Source of the DNA: Chitinispirillaceae bacterium
GTDB lineage: Bacteria > Fibrobacterota > Chitinivibrionia > Chitinivibrionales > Chitinispirillaceae
Reading direction: 5' to 3'
Assembly (NCBI GenBank): GCA_016932075.1
Contig: JAFGDP010000010.1
Coordinates: forward strand, 59,118 to 123,117
Length of the DNA stretch: 64,000 nt
This document shows positions 8,699 through 18,334 of this stretch, piece after piece. Numbering within the stretch: the stretch's first letter is position 1; every line of letters starts with the position of its first letter. Below the pieces are notes generated by a model. That model worked only from the letters and a program-made list of their open reading frames with translations. It searched no databases and was not told where the DNA came from. A program made the translations under genes and the position numbers.

Positions 8699-9268
8699 TC
8701 ATCTTCCCTCCAAAAAATTCTTCAACAGCTCTTTCCCGTGCTCGGTCAGGATCGACTCGGGATGAAACTGCACGCCGTATACCGGATGCTTTTTGTGTTT
8801 CACGCCCATGATAATACCGTCTTCGGTCCGGCTGATGATTTCCAGGCACGCGGGACAGGTGGCACGGTCAATAATGAGGCTGTGGTAGCGGGTCGCGGTA
8901 AAGGGGCTTGGCAGGCCGGTGAAAATGTGCTTGCCGTTATGATGAATCTGCGACACCTTGCCGTGCATGAGATAGGGGGCGCGGATAATGGCGGCGCCGA
9001 ACGCGAATCCGAGGGACTGGTGGCCGAGGCAGACGCCGAGGATGGGTGTGCACCGGTAAAACTCCTTGACCGTGTCAACCGAAATGCCCGCCTCTTTTGG
9101 CGTGCATGGACCGGGCGAGATGACGATATGTGAAGGAGAAAGCTTTGCGATCTCGCGCGTGGTGATTTTATCGTTCCGGAACACCTTGATCGCCATGTCC
9201 GACACTTCGCCGAGAAACTGGACAAGATTATAGGTGAACGAATCGTAGTTGTCGATGACGAGCAGCAT
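8699..9268 (-). CDS. trpG: Anthranilate synthase component II (glutamine amidotransferase)
   Basis: 189 aa class I glutamine amidotransferase supplying ammonia to TrpE (in some organisms also to PabB). Signatures: IDNYDSFTYNLVQFLG at the N-terminus, SPGPCTP, nucleophile Cys in GVCLGHQSLGF near 80, and the His/Glu pair in VQFHPES near 170. It starts five bases after the trpE stop. It ends convergently 28 bases from the GH105 gene. Confidence 0.95.
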   Translation of the reverse strand: MLLVIDNYDSFTYNLVQFLGEVSDMAIKVFRNDKITTREIAKLSPSHIVISPGPCTPKEAGISVDTVKEFYRCTPILGVCLGHQSLGFAFGAAIIRAPYLMHGKVSQIHHNGKHIFTGLPSPFTATRYHSLIIDRATCPACLEIISRTEDGIIMGVKHKKHPVYGVQFHPESILTEHGKELLKNFLEGR

Positions 9269-9273
9269 CGGTT

Positions 9274-10746
9274 CTATCTCCCGGCCATGGCCGCGGCGCG
9301 GGTGATCGCCGCAAAAAGGGCTCCTGCCTTGTGCAGGGTCTCGCGGTATTCCCGATGCGGGTCGCTGTCCGCCACGATCCCGGCGCCTGCCTGGATGGTG
9401 GCCTCGCCGTCGTGGTACACGATGGTGCGGATAACGATGCAGGTGTCCATGGTGCCGCTCCAGTCGATATAGCCGAGCGCCCCGCCGTACAGTCCGCGCT
9501 TGACCGGCTCGAGTTCGTCGATAATCTCCATGGCCCTGATCTTGGGCGCTCCGGAGAGCGTACCGGCTGGAAAACAGGAAAAGAGCGCGTCGAATCCGTC
9601 GTACTGAGGAGCAAGCTCCCCCCTCACGTTGCTGACGATGTGAATCACGTGCGAATACTTCTCGATATGCATCATCTCGTCAACGTGCACGGTTCCGATT
9701 TTCGACACCCTGCCCACGTCGTTACGGCCAAGGTCAACGAGCATGATGTGTTCGGCCCGCTCTTTGGGATCGGCAAGCAGCTCCCTGATGAGTTCCTCGT
9801 CTTCGGTTTCTGTTTTGCCGCGCGGGCGGGTGCCGGCAATAGGTCGCATCTCCACACAGCGGTTTTCAACGCGCACCAGCATTTCCGGCGATGCGCCGAT
9901 CACCGAGGTGTTGTCTAAGGAAAGGTAGAACATGTAGGGTGACGGATTTACCACGCGCAGGATCCGATACAAATCAAAGGGATCGGCTTTTACCCCGACC
10001 GAAAAGCGTTGCGAAAGCACTACCTGGAAAATATCACCTGCGCGTATGTATTCGCGGCATCGCTCCACAGCCACTTCAAAGTCCTTCTGCCTGAAATTCG
10101 ACACGGGCGGCGATGTTTCGGTAACCGTAAGATGCGTGGCCTGGAGCCGCACTGTCATGTGGTCCTCTAGGCTGCCAAGCCGGTTGCATGCTTCCCGGTA
10201 CGCTTTTTCGATATCATTGCCGTCACCGGGCATGATGTTCGTGATGAGCAGGAGCCGGTGCTCGCGATTGTCAAAAGCAACAATAGTGCGGTAAAAACCG
10301 AAAAAGACATCGGGCAGCGGGTCGTCCTTGGGATTTGTGTCCGGAATCGCCTCGCCAAGCCGTATGGAATCATAGGAGAAAAAGCCCACCGCGCCGCCGC
10401 AAAAGCGCGGAATGCCGTTGACCGGAACCGGGGTGTATACTGCAAGGAGCCTACGCAGCGCCCCGAGCGGATCTGCCTCGCCACTCTCCGTTGTCTGGCC
10501 CTCCACTTTCCAGCTAGTGCCGGTGCAGGAAAAGGTCATGAACGGGTCGCCGCCCAGAAACGAGTACCGGGCCACGACGTCCTGGCCTTCAACGCTCTCC
10601 AGAAGAAAATTATAACGCCCCTTCCTGAACAGCTTCATCCATACCGATACCGGCGTCTCGGTATCGGCAAGTATCGGCGTACATACCGGGATCACGTTGC
10701 CTGATTTGGCAAGGATCTTTACCTCTTCGAGGGAAGGAAAAATCAC
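9274..10746 (-). CDS. trpE: Anthranilate synthase component I
   Basis: 490 aa from the GTG at 10746, chosen because TTAGGA lies six bases upstream and the product then begins VIFPSLEEVKILAK, as in other TrpE proteins; an in-frame TTG six codons upstream is less likely. It converts chorismate and ammonia to anthranilate. Chorismate-binding domain signatures include VFQVVLSQRFSV, RPIAGTRPRGKTE, LVDLGRND, and FPAGTLSGAPKIRAMEII. The N-terminal regulatory domain is present. No leader peptide or attenuator was seen in the 76 bases upstream. Confidence 0.96.
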   Translation of the reverse strand: MIFPSLEEVKILAKSGNVIPVCTPILADTETPVSVWMKLFRKGRYNFLLESVEGQDVVARYSFLGGDPFMTFSCTGTSWKVEGQTTESGEADPLGALRRLLAVYTPVPVNGIPRFCGGAVGFFSYDSIRLGEAIPDTNPKDDPLPDVFFGFYRTIVAFDNREHRLLLITNIMPGDGNDIEKAYREACNRLGSLEDHMTVRLQATHLTVTETSPPVSNFRQKDFEVAVERCREYIRAGDIFQVVLSQRFSVGVKADPFDLYRILRVVNPSPYMFYLSLDNTSVIGASPEMLVRVENRCVEMRPIAGTRPRGKTETEDEELIRELLADPKERAEHIMLVDLGRNDVGRVSKIGTVHVDEMMHIEKYSHVIHIVSNVRGELAPQYDGFDALFSCFPAGTLSGAPKIRAMEIIDELEPVKRGLYGGALGYIDWSGTMDTCIVIRTIVYHDGEATIQAGAGIVADSDPHREYRETLHKAGALFAAITRAAAMAGR

Positions 10747-10822
10747 GCCATGTCCTAATATCAATTGAAAGAACTGCGATCAATAAAATACATCGTGACC
10801 AGCAGCGCGCAGACCGGCAGCG

Positions 10823-11560
10823 TCAGGTGGTTACCGCGAGGCTGATTGCGTTGCTCAGATTCTGCCCGACCTGTTTTCGCGAGGCCGCATCGGCCATCTT
10901 CTGGTTGACTTCGATCTCGATGCCGGCATAGAACGATGTCTTGAATCGCGCGCGCAATGCCGAGGTCAGGCCGTCGTTTGTTCCCCGATAGGGGTAATTG
11001 CGCCTGACGCAAAGCTGCGGCATGGAAAGGAGCAGGGCATCCCGTATGCACGCGCATACCGATGCCTCCAGGTTCGATGAAGGATCGAACAGGAGCCCGA
11101 TATCAGCGGTCCGGGCTTTATTATGAAGGACCGGCGTAAACGTATGGATCGCGAAGTGGAATACCGGGCGTTCCTGTTCCTGCGTGCGTTCGATATGGCC
11201 GATGATCTTTTCACGGTATGGCGCATACAGCGTCGCGACCATTCGGTCCTTTTCCTTTTGTGATAAGGCACGGCTGTAGCGGGAAAAAAGGTTTCGGTTG
11301 AAAATCGAGCGGTTCTGGTCAATGAGTAGCCGTGTCTCGCGCGCAAAAAACAGGGGCGCGTTGAGCTTCCGCGCCAACCGACGCGCCAGGGTCAGGGCAT
11401 GAGCGTCGTAGGCTTCGTGAGTCGAAAGAATTTTTCTGTCGTTTTCGAACAGATGCCTGAAGTCCGCCGGAACGAGGTTGCCTGCGTGTTCACAGGTTAT
11501 GAGTATTGCTGCGGATGACAATGGTATTCCTTGAAGGATTGATACATCGCCTAAAATCAT
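10823..11560 (-). CDS. N-formylglutamate amidohydrolase-like protein
   Basis: About 245 aa, matching the N-formylglutamate amidohydrolase superfamily: ILITCEHAGNLVP, THEAYDAHAL, LIDQNRS and VFHFAIHTFTPV, with the metal-binding Glu/His in CEH and His in HTF. The start is uncertain: the ATG at 11560 has no obvious ribosome site, while an in-frame TTG at 11521 has AAGGA six bases upstream. It lies on the same strand just below the C39 peptidase, ATP-grasp and GCS2 genes, so the substrate may be the amide or peptide product of that cluster and not formylglutamate (inference). Confidence 0.82.
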   Translation of the reverse strand: MILGDVSILQGIPLSSAAILITCEHAGNLVPADFRHLFENDRKILSTHEAYDAHALTLARRLARKLNAPLFFARETRLLIDQNRSIFNRNLFSRYSRALSQKEKDRMVATLYAPYREKIIGHIERTQEQERPVFHFAIHTFTPVLHNKARTADIGLLFDPSSNLEASVCACIRDALLLSMPQLCVRRNYPYRGTNDGLTSALRARFKTSFYAGIEIEVNQKMADAASRKQVGQNLSNAISLAVTT

Positions 11561-11649
11561 GTCACGCAGAGGCCTGTGCTGAGCATGCCGAAGTACGCAG
11601 AGAAAATCAAGCTTAACAATTATTATAATTGCTCAGGTAGGCATGGAAA

Positions 11650-11725
11650 GTCATTCCGGCGGAAGCCGGAATCCAGCCTGTCTAGGGCATGGATACGACT
11701 GGATACCGGCTTACGCCGGTATGAC
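11650..11725. repeat. REP-like paired palindrome
   Basis: Two hairpins in mirror order: ATTCCGGC-GGAA-GCCGGAAT and ATACCGGC-TTAC-GCCGGTAT, joined by CCAG...CTGG, the whole starting GTCATTCC and ending GGTATGAC. A partial relative is at 43708-43767. It sits in the 271-base gap between the GCS2 and amidohydrolase genes, where no gene was found. This is an extragenic palindromic repeat type seen widely in bacteria. Confidence 0.75.
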
Positions 11726-11831
11726 GAGCGCAGAAGCCTACCAGTACCTGAACAGTCACGTTTTATTTTTTTCTGTCCTTTGTTTGCGCCTTCGCGTCTC
11801 CGCGTGATATCTTCTTCCACCACTTCCCCCT

Positions 11832-13073
11832 TCACAGCATCTCCCCGCTCGTCAGGCACTCTGCCAGCCGCTTATACACGGCATCGATCGTTTTCCACGA
11901 TGCCTTATGCTCGAGCGCGTCAAGAATGCGCGTCGCGAGCGTACCGCGGGAAAGGATATGATCGATCGGCTCACGATAGGGGGTGACAATCGTGGCGTCG
12001 TGCTTTTCAATCTGCGCCACCAGGTGTTTCCAGAGTTCCTGCGCGCTGCAGGAGTCGCCTGCATACCCGAGCGCGGCGAGATAATCGTCGTTTGAAATGA
12101 TTGTCTTTTCTGCGGATTTCGTGGTGTCGAGCAAAACCGCGTTCAAGGACTCGACCTCCCATGTCTTCTGCTTTTCAAACGGTGACACGCCTTCTTCTGC
12201 CAGGAGCTTGACCGCACCGGCAATAACCGATGCGATGGCGATGTCGGCCAAAGGAGTTTCCTGCGCATCAATCATACGGATTTCGATGGTGTCGCGTTCA
12301 AAGCGCGCTATGGCGCCGCGTGCATTCACCCACTCCTCGCGCAGGATCCCCTCGGGGTCGTGCGGGGCCAGCTCGAAGTATATCGGTTCGAGGATCTTTG
12401 CGACATATTCGTCGCGCGAGAACACCGGCTCGGGGATGACGTCACCGACAATGATCGGAACACGCATGGCGTTGGAACGGTACACCTCCAAGCGGGTATC
12501 GAGAAACCCGGAGATAGCGTTTTCAAGGAGCGGTGACGATGCTGCCAGGGCAGGTATCAGCGGCAGGACCAGCCTGACAGCCGCGTGGAGCCGGCCGAAC
12601 TCCTCGTCCCCGCAAAACGGAAGGTTAAGGTGCACGCTCTGCAGGTTCGACCAGCCGTGACGGTTGCATGAAAACAGCCGGTCAAAGGTGGAGTAGATGG
12701 TGTGGTACCCGTGGGGCCAGAGTTTTGTCTCATTGTGCGGATTCATGAACGGGTGCATGCCGGTGCCAAGAAGCTGCGCTTCATCCTCTTCGAGAAGGGT
12801 GTTGGCGTCTTTGACGCTCTCAAGGAAAAGCTTTTCGAGTCCGACAAGCGTTTGCACCGGCGGCGCGCACTTTATCTCCATCAGATGAAGCGCCAGTTCG
12901 TTTGACCAGAAGAGCTCTCCGCGCTTGATTTCGTTGTCGTACGTTCCGGAGACGCTGTGGATGAGTTGATCGGCGATCGGCCGTATTGCCAATGACGCTT
13001 TGTCCACGATCATGTATTCGATCTCAATACCGAAACGCTCAAACAGGTGGTACTGCGGCGTTCTTGTCTTCAT
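11832..13073 (-). CDS. GCS2-family glutamate-cysteine-ligase-like carboxylate-amine ligase
   Basis: 413 aa from the ATG at 13073, which overlaps the ATP-grasp gene's stop (TGATG). N-terminal FERFGIEIEYMIVD is the glutamate-cysteine ligase GCS2 signature, followed by ELALHLMEIKCAPP, an SVHLNLPF metal/ATP-site strand and RDTIEIRMIDAQE. The family makes ATP-dependent amide bonds to glutamate-like carboxylates. Translational coupling to a second amidoligase (RLAN/ATP-grasp) and a peptidase argues for synthesis of an amide-linked small molecule or peptide rather than plain glutathione, but the substrate is unknown. Confidence 0.85.
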   Translation of the reverse strand: MKTRTPQYHLFERFGIEIEYMIVDKASLAIRPIADQLIHSVSGTYDNEIKRGELFWSNELALHLMEIKCAPPVQTLVGLEKLFLESVKDANTLLEEDEAQLLGTGMHPFMNPHNETKLWPHGYHTIYSTFDRLFSCNRHGWSNLQSVHLNLPFCGDEEFGRLHAAVRLVLPLIPALAASSPLLENAISGFLDTRLEVYRSNAMRVPIIVGDVIPEPVFSRDEYVAKILEPIYFELAPHDPEGILREEWVNARGAIARFERDTIEIRMIDAQETPLADIAIASVIAGAVKLLAEEGVSPFEKQKTWEVESLNAVLLDTTKSAEKTIISNDDYLAALGYAGDSCSAQELWKHLVAQIEKHDATIVTPYREPIDHILSRGTLATRILDALEHKASWKTIDAVYKRLAECLTSGEML

Positions 13074-14542
13074 CAATACGCGACTCCATTTTTACTGGTG
13101 AGAATACGCTTGATAAATACCTCCATAATCCGGTCGTACAGAGCCTCCTTGAGAATGGCGTCTTCTATGCCCGCATCGACATTCGGATTGTCGTTTATCT
13201 CCATGACGTAACAATTGCGTTCGACCTGCTTGATATCAACCCCGTAAAAACCGTTCCCGATCAGGTTCGCAGCCTTGAGCGCGGTGCGCACGACCTGACG
13301 CGGCGCGAGCTCTACCGGAAGTGTTTCGAACCGCCCCTCGGTCTTGCGTCCCACCGAGTCGCGCTTAATCACCTGCCAGTGGCTCCTGACCATGTAATAC
13401 TTGCAGACGAACAGCGGCTTTTGGTCGAAGATGCCCACCCGCCAGTCGAAATCAGTGGGAACGTACTTCTGCGCCACCACCAGGTCGGACTTTGCAAGCA
13501 TTTTCAGTGCCTCTTCCAAAAACTGCTCCGGCGTATCGGCCCGCACCACCCCCTGCGAAAAGGCGCTGTCGGGCTGTTTGAGCACGCACGGCACGCCGAT
13601 CTCACCAAGCACACTCTCGATATTGTCGCGGTGCACAAGGCTTGTGTCCGGGGTGGGAATGTTGTGATGGTCCAGGAGCTCTGCAAGGTATACTTTGTTC
13701 GAGCACCTGAGGATTGATTCCGGATCGTCAACCACAACAAGCCCTTCGGCCGCGGCACGGCGCGCGAACCGGTACGTATGATGGTTGACATTGGTCGTTT
13801 CGCGGATAAAAAGCGCATCGAATTCGGCAAGACGGCCGTAATCATCGCGGGTGACCAGGTCTGCATCGAGCCCGAAACGCTGCGCAGCCGTAACGAACCG
13901 TTTGATTGCCTTTTCGTTCGACGGGGCCTCCCTCTCGGTCTCGTTCCATAAAATGGCCAGATCGTAGCGTACGGTTCGGCGTTTAACCGTGCTCACGCGC
14001 CGTCCAGCAAAGTGCTCGGTGGCAACGTCGATGAGGAAATCGTGATGTTCCGCAGGGATCTCTCCCGCGGGAATGGGTTCGATATCGTCAAGGTGCCAGA
14101 TCCCCTTTTCACGCTCGAACTGCGCGCGCAACAGGGGCGCGGGAAAAAGGTTGTAGAGGTGCAGGGCCAGCCGGTCATAGCGCTTTGCAATGTTTTTCCC
14201 GAAATAGATGCTCAGCGTGAACGTGTCCGCCTGAATCGGTTTCAACGCCTGTTGTATAATATCGTCAAGCTCATCGTCCACGATCCTGAGAATGGTCGGT
14301 GATTTGAGGTCCTGAATGGTGGAGATGCTCGGCAACGGCTTGTGTCCGCGTGCCGCGGCCAGGAGCGAAACATAGTAGCCGATGCTCTGGTACCGGTACG
14401 ATTTGCACAGGTTGAACACGCGGGCCTGTCGCACCTGGCTGTAAACCTCGTCAGACAGGTACGAGCGGGCCGAGACAAGCTCAATACCCTGTATCTGAAA
14501 AGTCCAGTCCCTGGGATTGTTCACGACGATCAGATTAGGCAT
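13073..14542 (-). CDS. RimK-like ATP-grasp ligase with RLAN N-terminal domain
   Basis: 489 aa. Residues about 1-160 resemble the RLAN (RimK-like ATP-grasp N-terminal) domain (FNLCKSYRYQSIGYYVSLLAAARGHKP split by short loops). Residues about 200-480 are an ATP-grasp fold: FIRETTNVNHHTYRF, NKVYLAELLDHHNIPTP, VLKQPDSAFSQGV, and the metal site in YVMEINDNPN. RimK-type enzymes attach amino acids, often glutamate, to a carboxylate. Its start overlaps the peptidase stop by eight bases and its stop overlaps the GCS2 start, so the three genes form one translationally coupled unit. Confidence 0.88.
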   Translation of the reverse strand: MPNLIVVNNPRDWTFQIQGIELVSARSYLSDEVYSQVRQARVFNLCKSYRYQSIGYYVSLLAAARGHKPLPSISTIQDLKSPTILRIVDDELDDIIQQALKPIQADTFTLSIYFGKNIAKRYDRLALHLYNLFPAPLLRAQFEREKGIWHLDDIEPIPAGEIPAEHHDFLIDVATEHFAGRRVSTVKRRTVRYDLAILWNETEREAPSNEKAIKRFVTAAQRFGLDADLVTRDDYGRLAEFDALFIRETTNVNHHTYRFARRAAAEGLVVVDDPESILRCSNKVYLAELLDHHNIPTPDTSLVHRDNIESVLGEIGVPCVLKQPDSAFSQGVVRADTPEQFLEEALKMLAKSDLVVAQKYVPTDFDWRVGIFDQKPLFVCKYYMVRSHWQVIKRDSVGRKTEGRFETLPVELAPRQVVRTALKAANLIGNGFYGVDIKQVERNCYVMEINDNPNVDAGIEDAILKEALYDRIMEVFIKRILTSKNGVAY

Positions 14543-15254
14543 TGTCGTCCTGTGCGTTCTGACTGATGATCAGAAGGTTTGCGTCATTGGTGAGGATGCC
14601 GAGCATGATCGAGCAGATCAGCCGGTCGATCCGCACGCTGTAGTACCCGCTCCGTGCGAGCGGATTGGAAAAAAACGGATCAGCGATCTGTACGAGGCGC
14701 TCTTTTTTATCGTAGCCGTATAGCACCACGAAATGACCGCTCGAAGTACCCGCAATATCGTCCTCCGCATTATCGGCCCCGCGCTCCCGCGGGAGGCGGT
14801 GAAGGTACGTGGCCGAAAGACCGGTCAGGATAGGAACGCCCCGCTTGAGATACCGGCGGATGAGCGATGGATTCAGGTCACGAAAAGCGAGTTCGCCGCC
14901 GCTTCCCAGGAATTCGATGAACGCCCGTGTTGCGATCTGGAGGCGCATGCCCCGCTTCACGAGCGCCTGTTCCCTGAGCTTGGCGCTTATGTCAATATCA
15001 TCGCTTGAAAACCAGGAAGGGTCAAACAGCGAAAGGTCGTAGGTGATAATCGAAACCCTGTATCCCTTCCGCAAAGCATGGTTCGCAAGAAAAACCGCGA
15101 GCGTCCCGCCCTGCGCAAGCGTCGGCACCTCGGCAATGACCTGCCCCAGCGAAACCGTATCGCCATAATACCGGTATACTGCATGAAGGCAGGTAGGTCC
15201 GCACGTGGTGACCGTCGGCTGCGGCAGAATGGCAAAGGGTAATTTGGTTTCCAT
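14535..15254 (-). CDS. C39-like papain-fold cysteine peptidase
   Basis: 239 aa from the ATG at 15254; an in-frame GTG seven codons upstream is possible. The triad is visible: Cys18 in VTTCGPTCLHAVYRYYG, His174 in SSGHFVVLYGYD and Asp192 in QIADPF. No signal peptide or transporter domain is attached, so it is a stand-alone cytoplasmic C39/papain-like peptidase, or possibly a transglutaminase-like acyltransferase. It is the first gene of the amidoligase unit and may process or transfer the ligase product (inference). Confidence 0.8.
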   Translation of the reverse strand: METKLPFAILPQPTVTTCGPTCLHAVYRYYGDTVSLGQVIAEVPTLAQGGTLAVFLANHALRKGYRVSIITYDLSLFDPSWFSSDDIDISAKLREQALVKRGMRLQIATRAFIEFLGSGGELAFRDLNPSLIRRYLKRGVPILTGLSATYLHRLPRERGADNAEDDIAGTSSGHFVVLYGYDKKERLVQIADPFFSNPLARSGYYSVRIDRLICSIMLGILTNDANLLIISQNAQDDNA

Positions 15255-15597
15255 AACGAATCTTTTAAAAGGCACTTGCTGGATCCCGACCGTAAACAGT
15301 ACAATCTGCTGTTTTGTGTGTGAGTGACTGTCCGACGCCCGTCATTTTTATATCCGATTGGAAGGTGAAAATATGAATCCCCCCTCTCCGGAAGCAATCT
15401 TTCCATCAAGGACCTGTTTCATTTTGATAAGTATATGTTAAGAAGTGAAACAATAAAAGATAATTTTTCAAGGGGGGGGGAGGCGACACCAGCCTACCTT
15501 TGGTAGACGTGAATCCCTCGCTTTGACCGGCGCACAATCACACGCCGTTCTCCGCGAACCCCTCTGCGAGGGAATGAATGGTGATAACGTTGCCTCA
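15255..15597. other. Divergent intergenic region upstream of clpB and the C39 operon
   Basis: No gene was seen. It holds a run of nine G at 15472-15480, a CTACC-TTT-GGTAG hairpin at 15493-15505, and CCCTC-TGC-GAGGG at 15560-15572, with a related half-site CCCTCG at 15515-15520. The GAGGG/CCCTC sites could be activator sites for the sigma-54-like promoter just downstream. No CIRCE (TTAGCACTC/GAGTGCTAA) element is present. Confidence 0.45.
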
Positions 15598-15614
15598 TTG
15601 GCATGCTTGTTGCA
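15598..15614 (+). promoter_or_regulatory. Sigma-54-like (-24/-12) promoter of clpB
   Basis: TTGGCA followed by TGCTTG and TTGCA matches the TTGGCAC-N4/5-TTGCA consensus with correct GG to GC spacing and one mismatch. It lies 34 bases before the clpB ATG, giving a leader of about 20-25 bases. RpoN and an enhancer-binding protein are not encoded in the window. Confidence 0.5.
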
Positions 15615-15647
15615 TTTAATCCCCGTCGATAGAGAGAGAGACAAACC

Positions 15648-18221
15648 ATGAACATAGACAAATTCACCCGGAAATCACAGGAAGCCCTGCAAGCGGCAAA
15701 CTCCATTGTCGTGGAGATGAACCATCAGGAGCTCCAGCCCCTGCATCTGGTCCTGGCCCTTATCCGGCAGGACCAGGGGGTGACAAGCGCGCTTCTGTCA
15801 AAACTCGGCATTGCCAAAGACGATGCAGAAAAGGCCGCCCTGGAGGTTTTGCGCAAGTATCCGCAGGTCAGCGGAAGCGGTGTCCAGACCTACGCCTCCC
15901 GAAGCCTTACCGCCGTTCTCGCTGATGCGGAGCGTAAGGCAAAACAGATGAAGGACGAGTATGTGAGCGCAGAACATCTGTTGCTCGCTGCAATAGAAAA
16001 AGACAGCGACACCAAAACGCTCTGCCAGAAACTCGGCATCTCGCCGCAGAAGCTGCTTGAGATACTCAAGGAGGTCCGCGGCAATCAGCGGGTAACGAAT
16101 CAGGACCCCGAGGCAACCTTCAACGCCCTGGAAAAATATGCCCGAGACCTCACAGCCATGGCACGAACCGGAAAACTTGACCCGGTTATCGGCAGGGACG
16201 ACGAGATCCGGCGTATCATTCAGATCCTGTCGCGGCGGACCAAGAACAATCCGGTTCTGATCGGTGACCCGGGTGTCGGAAAAACAGCAATCGTTGAAGG
16301 ACTTGCGCTGCGCATTGTTCGCGGCGACGTGCCCGAAGGCCTGAAAAACAGGAGTGTGGTCTCGCTCGATCTCGGCGCGCTGGTCGCCGGAGCAAAATTC
16401 AGGGGCGAATTCGAGGAGCGGCTCAAAGCCCTGCTCAAGGAGGTGGTGGAAAGCGGAAACATCATCCTTTTTATCGACGAGCTGCACACCGTGGTGGGCG
16501 CCGGCGCGGCAGAAGGCGCCATGGACGCCGGCAACATGCTCAAGCCCATGCTGGCGCGCGGCGAGCTTCATGCCATTGGCGCGACAACGCTGGACGAATA
16601 CCGTAAGCACATTGAAAAAGACAAGGCGCTTGAACGAAGGTTCCAGACCGTCCTGGTCTGCCAGCCCACCGTGGAGGACACGATCTCCATTCTTCGCGGT
16701 CTTCGCGAACGGTACGAAGTGCACCACGGCGTCACCATACGGGATGCCGCGCTCGTTTCAGCAGCCGTGCTCTCCGACCGCTATATCAGCGACCGATTTC
16801 TTCCGGACAAGGCCATCGACCTGATTGACGAGGCAGCCGCAAAGCTGCGTACTGAAATGGATTCCAATCCCGCGGAACTCGATGAGGCCATGCGCCGCCA
16901 GATGCAGCTCGAGATCGAGATCGAGGGGCTGAAAAAGGAGAAAGATCAGGCTTCGCGCGAGCGGCTTGCGAAACTGACCGCCGAGCTCGGGGAGGTCAAA
17001 TCCGCCGTGACCGCGCTCAAAGCGCGCTGGGACGCCGAAAAATCGCAGGTCGGAAAGCTCCAGGCCATGCGGCAGCAGCTCGAAACTGAGCGCCATGAAC
17101 TTGACAAGGCAGAGCGCGAGTACAACCTGACCAGAGCAGCCGAACTGCGTCACGGAAAAATTCCGGCGCTCGAACAGCAGCTTAAAACCGCGGAAGACGC
17201 GCTTAAAAACCAAGACAACAGCAAGCGGATGCTCAAAGAGGAAGTCGACGAAGAGGATGTCGCGGCCATCATCAGCCGGTGGACCGGCATTCCGGTGTCG
17301 CGGCTCGTGCAGGGCGAAAAGGAAAAACTGCTCGTGCTGGGCGAGCGCCTGCACGAAAGGGTTATCGGCCAGAACGAAGCGGTCGAAGCGGTAGCCGACG
17401 CCGTACTTCGGGGCCGCGCCGGCCTCAAGGACCCGGCGCGGCCTATCGGGAGCTTCATTTTTCTCGGACCCACCGGTGTGGGAAAGACCGAACTTGCCCG
17501 CGCGCTCGCCTCAACGCTCTTTGACGACGAGCGGGCTATGGTGCGTATCGACATGTCAGAGTACATGGAAAAATTCGCGGTATCGCGATTAGTCGGCGCG
17601 CCGCCGGGATATGTGGGCTATGACGAAGGTGGCCAGCTTACCGAGGCGATCCGGCGACGCCCCTATGCGGTCGTGTTGTTTGACGAAATAGAAAAGGCGC
17701 ATCCGGACGTGTTTAACGTGCTTCTGCAGATCCTGGACGACGGGCACATCACCGACTCCCAGGGCCGTCTTGTCAATTTTAAAAATACCATCATTATCAT
17801 GACCTCGAACCTGGGTTCGCGGCACTTTTTAAACGGGCCCATTACTGAGGCAACACGCAATGCCGTGACCGATGAACTCAAGCGGCAGTTCCGGCCTGAA
17901 TTCCTCAACCGCATCGACGATATTGTCATATTCCATTCGCTCACCCAGGAGCACCTTGCCGGTATTGTGGGCATCCAGCTGTCCCGGTTCGCCGAACGGC
18001 TCGCCGCCCAGAACATCACCTTTTCGGCCGACGATGGCGCGAAACGGTTGCTTGCCGAAAAAGGCTACGAACCGGTCTATGGCGCGCGGCCGCTCAAACG
18101 GGTCATCCAGCGGGAACTCGAGACGCTCCTCGCTAAAAAGATCATTGCCGGTGAAGTACGAGAGGGGGGGCAAGTCGAGGCGACAGCCATGAATGGGGCC
18201 ATAGAGATAAAGGTGAAATAG
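15648..18221 (+). CDS. clpB: ATP-dependent disaggregase ClpB
   Basis: 857 aa, full length. The N-terminal Clp_N repeat ([14 protein letters not shown]) is followed by AAA+ domain 1 with GDPGVGKT Walker A near residue 207, a coiled-coil middle domain of about 410-530 ([15 protein letters not shown]), AAA+ domain 2 with GPTGVGKT near 610, and a C-terminal D2-small domain. The middle domain and lack of a ClpP loop separate it from ClpA/ClpC. It works with DnaK to rescue aggregated proteins. A GA-rich stretch precedes the ATG. Regulation by the sigma-54-like promoter just upstream is proposed. Confidence 0.97.
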   Translation: MNIDKFTRKSQEALQAANSIVVEMNHQELQPLHLVLALIRQDQGVTSALLSKLGIAKDDAEKAALEVLRKYPQVSGSGVQTYASRSLTAVLADAERKAKQMKDEYVSAEHLLLAAIEKDSDTKTLCQKLGISPQKLLEILKEVRGNQRVTNQDPEATFNALEKYARDLTAMARTGKLDPVIGRDDEIRRIIQILSRRTKNNPVLIGDPGVGKTAIVEGLALRIVRGDVPEGLKNRSVVSLDLGALVAGAKFRGEFEERLKALLKEVVESGNIILFIDELHTVVGAGAAEGAMDAGNMLKPMLARGELHAIGATTLDEYRKHIEKDKALERRFQTVLVCQPTVEDTISILRGLRERYEVHHGVTIRDAALVSAAVLSDRYISDRFLPDKAIDLIDEAAAKLRTEMDSNPAELDEAMRRQMQLEIEIEGLKKEKDQASRERLAKLTAELGEVKSAVTALKARWDAEKSQVGKLQAMRQQLETERHELDKAEREYNLTRAAELRHGKIPALEQQLKTAEDALKNQDNSKRMLKEEVDEEDVAAIISRWTGIPVSRLVQGEKEKLLVLGERLHERVIGQNEAVEAVADAVLRGRAGLKDPARPIGSFIFLGPTGVGKTELARALASTLFDDERAMVRIDMSEYMEKFAVSRLVGAPPGYVGYDEGGQLTEAIRRRPYAVVLFDEIEKAHPDVFNVLLQILDDGHITDSQGRLVNFKNTIIIMTSNLGSRHFLNGPITEATRNAVTDELKRQFRPEFLNRIDDIVIFHSLTQEHLAGIVGIQLSRFAERLAAQNITFSADDGAKRLLAEKGYEPVYGARPLKRVIQRELETLLAKKIIAGEVREGGQVEATAMNGAIEIKVK

Positions 18222-18266
18222 ACCTGCCCGCGCTCATTCCTATTAAATTCCCCTGTCAGCGTTTTG

Positions 18267-18272
18267 TATAAT
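18267..18272 (+). promoter_or_regulatory. Candidate -10 box of the ferredoxin gene
   Basis: A perfect TATAAT lies in the AT-rich gap between clpB and the ferredoxin, but no good -35 sits 17 bases upstream. Weak support. Confidence 0.3.
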
Positions 18273-18334
18273 TGATGTATATTTTATAACTTAAAATCGA
18301 CACCCCAACAACAACAACCAACAGGAGGTCTCTC

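Noticed and set aside
15276..15647. CIRCE/HrcA operator before clpB
   Set aside because: No TTAGCACTC-N9-GAGTGCTAA was found; the sigma-54-like box was the only promoter-like match.
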